A stretch of 64,000 bases of DNA, taken from the NCBI RefSeq assembly GCF_029814825.1, contig NZ_CP122379.1:1984001-2048000 (forward strand), given 5' to 3'. This stretch comes from Aequorivita marisscotiae (GTDB lineage Bacteria > Bacteroidota > Bacteroidia > Flavobacteriales > Flavobacteriaceae). This document shows positions 60,103 through 64,000 of the stretch, piece after piece; the first letter of the stretch is position 1; each line of letters opens with the position of its first letter. Position numbers and translations under genes: made by a program. Under the pieces are notes generated by a model. It did not search any database, was not told where the DNA came from, and saw nothing but the letters and a program-made list of their open reading frames with translations.

Positions 60103-61377
60103 ATGAAAAAGATCTTCGTTCGCATTTTCGACTTTTTTAATACGGTAGAAAGTAAAATTGCATTTTATCCAACCTTGCTGGCAATTACTGGATTTTTTGT
60201 TGCCGCCTTAATGATGTATTTGGAAGGGCAGGGCATTTCGAAAGAAATAATGGATGTGTTGCCTTTGTTGATGGTAGAGGATGGCGATACGGCCTTGTCG
60301 GTGCTGAGTGCCTGTCTTGGAGGGTTAATTTCGCTAATGGTCTTTAGCTTCTCCATGGTGATGTTACTGCTGAGCCAGGCGTCTAGTAATTACTCACCAC
60401 GCCTGCTTCCGGGGCTAATTAGCGATAAACGCCATCAGTTTATTTTGGGGATTTATTTGGCGACAATTCTATATAATATTTTTACGCTATTTTCCATCGA
60501 GCCCAGTGAAGATAAATACACCCTTCCTGGATTTTCAGTGCTATTGGGTATTGTTATGACCATTATTTGTTTGGTGGCGTTTATTTATTTTATTCATAAT
60601 ATTTCACAGAGCATACAGATAAATAATATTCTAGATACCATTTTTGAAAGTGCCGAAATACGACTTAAAAAACTGATTAAATCGGAAGAAGACCAAAATA
60701 AAACCTTTCCCGATACTTCAAAATGGCATGCATATCCTGCCGGAAGTAGTGGCTATTTTCAAAATCTTTCAATAAATAATATCTTGCAAATTTGTGAAGA
60801 AGAAAAAACTAAGATATACATTACTATTCCCAAAGGATTATTTGTACTAAAAAACGCTACTTTCTTAAAATCTGAAAAACCTTTGGACGATAAGGTTGTA
60901 AAAGCATTTGTGTCGAATATTAGTTTTGCGCGCGGCGAATTAATTGAAGACAATTACACCTTGGCCTTTAAACAAATTACCGAAATAGCGGTTAAGGCAA
61001 TGTCTCCGGGAATAAACGATCCGGGGACCGCTATTAACGCCATAGATTATTTAACAGATTTGTTTGCGCTGCGAATGCAAAAACAAGACAACGGAATTAT
61101 TGTACACAACAAGAAAACAAACCTAAGGGTTGCCGTAGTAACTTTTAAAGAATTGCTCTTTAACGTAATGGCATCACTGCGGACGTATTGTAAGCACGAC
61201 CCAATTATGGTTTCAAAATTATTGTGGATGCTAAAATATTTGCAAAACCAACCCGCGGCCGAAGTAAATTATCATACACAGGTTAGTGAAGAAATGGAAA
61301 CCCTCTTAAAACAAGCCAAAGATTCCCTGGAAAGTGAAACGGATGTGGCGGCAATCGAAAAAATATACAAAGCCTAG
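60103..61377 (+). CDS. DUF2254 family membrane protein
   Basis: A protein of about 424 aa of the DUF2254 family. Four transmembrane helices are visible (about residues 17-40, 65-90, 108-128 and 140-165), with PRLLPGLISDKRHQ after helix 2. A large C-terminal cytosolic region carries the conserved AVKAMSPGINDPGTAINAID sequence. Start ATG 60103 (MKKIFVRIFDFFNT) is preferred to TTG 60091. Function is unknown. Its stop interleaves with the convergent TerB-like gene stop. Confidence 0.88.
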   Translation: MKKIFVRIFDFFNTVESKIAFYPTLLAITGFFVAALMMYLEGQGISKEIMDVLPLLMVEDGDTALSVLSACLGGLISLMVFSFSMVMLLLSQASSNYSPRLLPGLISDKRHQFILGIYLATILYNIFTLFSIEPSEDKYTLPGFSVLLGIVMTIICLVAFIYFIHNISQSIQINNILDTIFESAEIRLKKLIKSEEDQNKTFPDTSKWHAYPAGSSGYFQNLSINNILQICEEEKTKIYITIPKGLFVLKNATFLKSEKPLDDKVVKAFVSNISFARGELIEDNYTLAFKQITEIAVKAMSPGINDPGTAINAIDYLTDLFALRMQKQDNGIIVHNKKTNLRVAVVTFKELLFNVMASLRTYCKHDPIMVSKLLWMLKYLQNQPAAEVNYHTQVSEEMETLLKQAKDSLESETDVAAIEKIYKA

Positions 61378-61769
61378 TTGTAGTAAATTTTAAAAATGTT
61401 TAATAATTCTTCGGCGGGAAGCGTTTGTTCTTTAGACTGCTCCATTTTTCTTAATATTTGATCTGCTACTACAGGGCGAATGCCCATTTTAAGTCCGAAA
61501 TTCTTTAGGGCTACCAATTCGGTGTGATGGGTTTCATTATCAATTTTCATCACCAAAATTAGTTTGTAAAAATGGGTGATACGTTCCACTTCGCTGTAAA
61601 CGGCTTGAGATGGCGCTGGATCTTCAATAAGGTTGATTAATTCCTTATCCGAAATATTCATTCTCGTTGCCATTTTCTGGATAAATTGAATTTCAGAATT
61701 TTTAATTTTTCCATCTACCTTAATCATTTGTATTAAATCACTAAGAAGAGCTCGATCTTTATTCTCCAT
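61374..61769 (-). CDS. TerB-like protein
   Basis: A 131-aa all-helical protein of the TerB/tellurite-resistance-related superfamily (LSDLIQMIKVDGKIKNSEIQFIQKMA). The acidic KVDGKI motif is typical of TerB, which binds metal. There is no evidence of tellurite resistance here. Its stop overlaps the DUF2254 stop by 4 bp. It may be translated from the sucC side transcript, as it is on the same strand downstream of nothing else. Confidence 0.8.
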   Translation of the reverse strand: MENKDRALLSDLIQMIKVDGKIKNSEIQFIQKMATRMNISDKELINLIEDPAPSQAVYSEVERITHFYKLILVMKIDNETHHTELVALKNFGLKMGIRPVVADQILRKMEQSKEQTLPAEELLNIFKIYYN

Positions 61770-61785
61770 AATTTTTTAATTCAAA

Positions 61786-61816
61786 AAAAAGCCCTTGCAG
61801 TTGCGAAGGGCTTTTT
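61786..61816 (-). terminator. Intrinsic terminator after sucC
   Basis: AAAAAGCCCTT and AAGGGCTTTTT form an 11-bp stem around a 9-nt loop. The A run at 61783-61790 gives U residues on the minus strand after the sucC stop; it would also read as a T tract on the plus strand. Confidence 0.85.
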
Positions 61817-61837
61817 ACTTTATACTGCTCTTTTTTT

Positions 61838-63028
61838 TTAAGAAAGTACTGCCTTCACTTTATCGGCAGCTTCCTGAAATTCAATGGCACTTTGAACGTC
61901 TAAGCCACTGCTGTCTATTAATTCTTTTGCAATATCGGCATTGGTGCCTTGCAGGCGCACAATAATAGGTACGTTTATGGTTCCCATATTTTTATAGGCA
62001 TCAACAATTCCTTGGGCCACACGATCGCAACGAACAATCCCGCCGAAGATATTTACTAAAATTGCCTTTACATTCGGATCTTTTAAAATAAGTTTAAAAG
62101 CTGCTTCAACGCGTTCGGCATTTGCGGTACCGCCCACGTCAAGGAAGTTTGCGGGTTCGCCACCAGCTTGCTTTATAAGGTCCATCGTGGCCATTGCAAG
62201 TCCGGCTCCATTTACCATACAACCAACGTTTCCGTCAAGGTCAACGTAGTTTAAGCCTTTTTCTTGAGCCTCAACCTCTACAGCATTTTCTTCGCGAATG
62301 TCGCGCATAGCCATATAATCTTTATGACGGTAAAGCGCATTGTCGTCTAGACTCACCTTCGCATCAACGGCAATTATTCTATCGTCGCTTGTTTTTAAAA
62401 CTGGATTGATTTCAAACAAAGACGAGTCAGACTCGCTATAAGCTTTGTAAAGCGCGCTAACAAATTTTGTCATTTCTTTAAACGCTTTTCCGCTCAACCC
62501 AAGGTTAAAAGCTACTCTTCGGGCTTGAAAACCTAAAAGGCCTACGGCTGGATCAATTTCTTCGGTAAAAATTAAATGAGGCGTTTCTTCGGCAACTGTT
62601 TCAATATCCATTCCCCCTTCGGTAGAATACATAATCATGTTTCTTCCAGTGGAACGGTTTAAAAGAACGCTCATATAATATTCTTCCGGCTCATTGTCGC
62701 CGGGATAATAAACATCTTCGGCAATTAGTACCTGATGTACTTTTTTACCTTCGGCAGAAGTTTGCGGCGTTACAAGGTTCATTCCAATTATATCGCCGGC
62801 AATAGTTTCAACTTCTTGCAAGTTTTTTGCAAGCTTTACACCGCCACCTTTTCCACGGCCACCAGCGTGAACTTGTGCCTTTATAACGTGCCAGCCCGTT
62901 CCGGTATCTTTTGTAAGTTTTTTTGCGGCTTCCACAGCTTCTTTCGGAGTTGTTGCCACGATACCGCGCTGTATTTCAACGCCAAAACTGTTTAAAATTT
63001 CTTTTCCCTGATATTCGTGTAAATTCAT
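61838..63028 (-). CDS. sucC: Succinyl-CoA synthetase subunit beta
   Basis: A 396-aa ADP/GDP-forming succinyl-CoA synthetase beta subunit, the substrate-level phosphorylation step of the TCA cycle. It starts MNLHEYQGKEILNSFGV, then has the ATP-grasp GGRGKGGGVKLAK, and the nucleotide-binding FEINPVL, DGNVGCMVNGAGLAMATMD, and NIFGGIVRCDRVA (with the alpha-subunit contact). ATG 63028 is correct; an in-frame start at 63070 lies upstream of the -7 box (63059-63066) and is rejected. sucD is not adjacent. Confidence 0.97.
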   Translation of the reverse strand: MNLHEYQGKEILNSFGVEIQRGIVATTPKEAVEAAKKLTKDTGTGWHVIKAQVHAGGRGKGGGVKLAKNLQEVETIAGDIIGMNLVTPQTSAEGKKVHQVLIAEDVYYPGDNEPEEYYMSVLLNRSTGRNMIMYSTEGGMDIETVAEETPHLIFTEEIDPAVGLLGFQARRVAFNLGLSGKAFKEMTKFVSALYKAYSESDSSLFEINPVLKTSDDRIIAVDAKVSLDDNALYRHKDYMAMRDIREENAVEVEAQEKGLNYVDLDGNVGCMVNGAGLAMATMDLIKQAGGEPANFLDVGGTANAERVEAAFKLILKDPNVKAILVNIFGGIVRCDRVAQGIVDAYKNMGTINVPIIVRLQGTNADIAKELIDSSGLDVQSAIEFQEAADKVKAVLS

Positions 63029-63058
63029 AGTATCGGTTTTGTACTTGTTTATGGAATG

Positions 63059-63066
63059 CAAAAATA
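63059..63066 (-). promoter_or_regulatory. Promoter -7 box for sucC
   Basis: On the minus strand TATTTTTG matches TAnnTTTG 31 bp before the sucC start. It lies just downstream of an apparent in-frame ATG at 63070, which supports the shorter start at 63028. Confidence 0.6.
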
Positions 63067-63223
63067 ACAAATGTGATAGGATTGCGCTAATGTTTTTTAA
63101 GGCATTAATTCACAACCTTCAGAATGCTTTTTTAAAATTGAAAAATTATGGAAGTATTCGCTAAATATTAAAGGGTTCATCACTATTTTTACGCCCTAAT
63201 TTTTAAAAATTTATTCTTTAACA

Positions 63224-64000
63224 ATGAAAAATCAAGACCTTTTGGCAATTGCCCAAGAATTCGGAAGCCCTGTTTATGTTTATGACGCCGCAAAAATTGA
63301 AAAGCAGTATAAACGTTTAACCAGCGCTTTTGAAAAGGTGGAACGTTTAAAGATAAATTATGCCGTTAAGGCGCTCTCAAATATTTCAGTATTAAAGTTG
63401 CTCATTAATATGGGGAGTGGTCTAGATACTGTTTCAATTCAAGAAGTGATGCTTGGTTTGGAAGCTGGTGCAAAACCTGAGGACATTATTTACACACCCA
63501 ACGGAATTTCGCTCGAAGAAATTGAAAAAGCGGCGCAACTGGGCGTGCAGATTAATATTGACAATCTTTCCATATTAGAACAATTTGGAACCAACCACCC
63601 GCAAACACCTGTGTGTATTCGTATAAACCCTCACGTAATGGCTGGTGGAAATGCAAATATTTCGGTAGGGCATATTGATAGTAAATTTGGAATTTCAATC
63701 CATCAGATGCCGCTCTTAAAAAGAATTGTTGAAAATACCGGAATGAACATCAACGGAATCCATATGCACACCGGTAGCGATATTTTAGATATTGATGTTT
63801 TTCTTTACGCCTCGGAAATACTTTTTAATGCGGCCGAAAATTTTGATAATTTAGAATTTATCGACTTCGGAAGTGGTTTTAAAGTACCTTATAAAGAAGG
63901 CGATATTGAAACAAATGTAGAAGAATTGGGTGAAAAGCTGAGCAAACGATTTAACGATTTTTGTAAAAAATACGGAAAAAATCTAACCCTCGCTTTTGAG
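63224..64000 (+). CDS. lysA: Diaminopimelate decarboxylase (partial, 5' part)
   Basis: The first 259 residues of a PLP fold-type III decarboxylase for the last step of lysine synthesis, meso-diaminopimelate to lysine. It runs off the window end. Lys49 in NYAVKALSN is the PLP lysine. GLDTVSIQEVMLGLEAG, NPHVMAGGNANISVGH, SKFGI and HMHTGSDI are LysA-type motifs. The start MKNQDLLAIAQEFGSPVYVYD is normal. Divergent from sucC. Confidence 0.95.
   Translation, partial: MKNQDLLAIAQEFGSPVYVYDAAKIEKQYKRLTSAFEKVERLKINYAVKALSNISVLKLLINMGSGLDTVSIQEVMLGLEAGAKPEDIIYTPNGISLEEIEKAAQLGVQINIDNLSILEQFGTNHPQTPVCIRINPHVMAGGNANISVGHIDSKFGISIHQMPLLKRIVENTGMNINGIHMHTGSDILDIDVFLYASEILFNAAENFDNLEFIDFGSGFKVPYKEGDIETNVEELGEKLSKRFNDFCKKYGKNLTLAFE

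Noticed and set aside
61374..61769. Tellurite resistance gene
   Set aside because: TerB-like fold alone, no ter operon; resistance cannot be claimed.
63029..63070. Upstream start for sucC
   Set aside because: It lies upstream of the likely -7 box and MNLHEYQGKEI at 63028 is the family N-terminus.

Overview
The window is a 64 kb stretch of chromosome from a member of the Bacteroidota, almost certainly a marine or environmental Flavobacteriia. The evidence is the low G+C, TAnnTTTG-type -7 promoter boxes, and the lack of Shine-Dalgarno sequences, with AT-rich leaders before starts. Two secreted proteins carry type IX secretion (T9SS) C-terminal sorting domains, there is a ResB-ResC fusion for cytochrome c maturation, and a small Bacteroidota-specific protein follows rpmB-rpmG. 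No rRNA, tRNA, CRISPR array or intact insertion sequence is visible.

Layout. 0-8 kb: htpG; a TetR regulator and ABC1/UbiB-type kinase in one operon; a convergent S9 peptidase; fabH. 8-15.5 kb: an outer-membrane beta-barrel receptor, a CoA-binding protein, a Na+/solute symporter, and a large T9SS-secreted Asp-box protein. 15.5-23.9 kb is housekeeping: recR with a family 2 glycosyltransferase, a 2-oxoacid dehydrogenase E2, an operon of exonuclease, FAH-family hydrolase, Hpt protein and cinA, then rpmB-rpmG-DUF4295 (bL38) and ftsY. 23.9-24.4 kb is a tandem duplication of hairpin-rich DNA. 24.4-31.8 kb: a second S9 peptidase, rimO, a glycosyltransferase, a PLP decarboxylase and a ferredoxin-reductase-like protein. 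32-38 kb looks like accessory DNA: a diheme peroxidase lipoprotein, an EreA/ChaN-like lipoprotein, a PaiB-like protein, a DUF998 membrane protein, a duplicated tail of the paiB gene, and a beta-lactamase-like lipoprotein. 38-47.2 kb: the CcsBA fusion, a DinB-like protein, folE divergent from an ECF sigma factor across an 18-bp palindrome, and a TonB receptor with a PepSY membrane protein (probable iron or siderophore uptake). 47.5-54 kb: PAP2 phosphatase, SanA-like and pentapeptide proteins, a decayed stretch with a possible integrase fragment, a GreA/GreB-C domain protein, an FG-GAP/ASPIC T9SS protein and a diheme cytochrome lipoprotein. 54-64 kb: uvrB, a small HExxH protein, a GH3-family protein, a pseudouridine synthase, hsp20, DUF2254 and TerB-like proteins, sucC and the start of lysA.

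The most interesting structure is around the TetR-ABC1 operon. The same 28-bp-span inverted repeat, with a shared upstream AAACTTTAACA motif and a shared TATCTTT promoter box, occurs before tetR and again just after the ABC1 gene. The second copy is not followed by a gene. It is followed by about 100 nt that folds as a long hairpin plus an intrinsic terminator, which looks like a TetR-controlled small RNA. A second candidate structured RNA lies on the minus strand near 10.9 kb. Other unusual points are the duplicated repeat block at 24 kb, the duplicated paiB tail at 36 kb, and the FNR/CRP-like palindrome between folE and the sigma factor.
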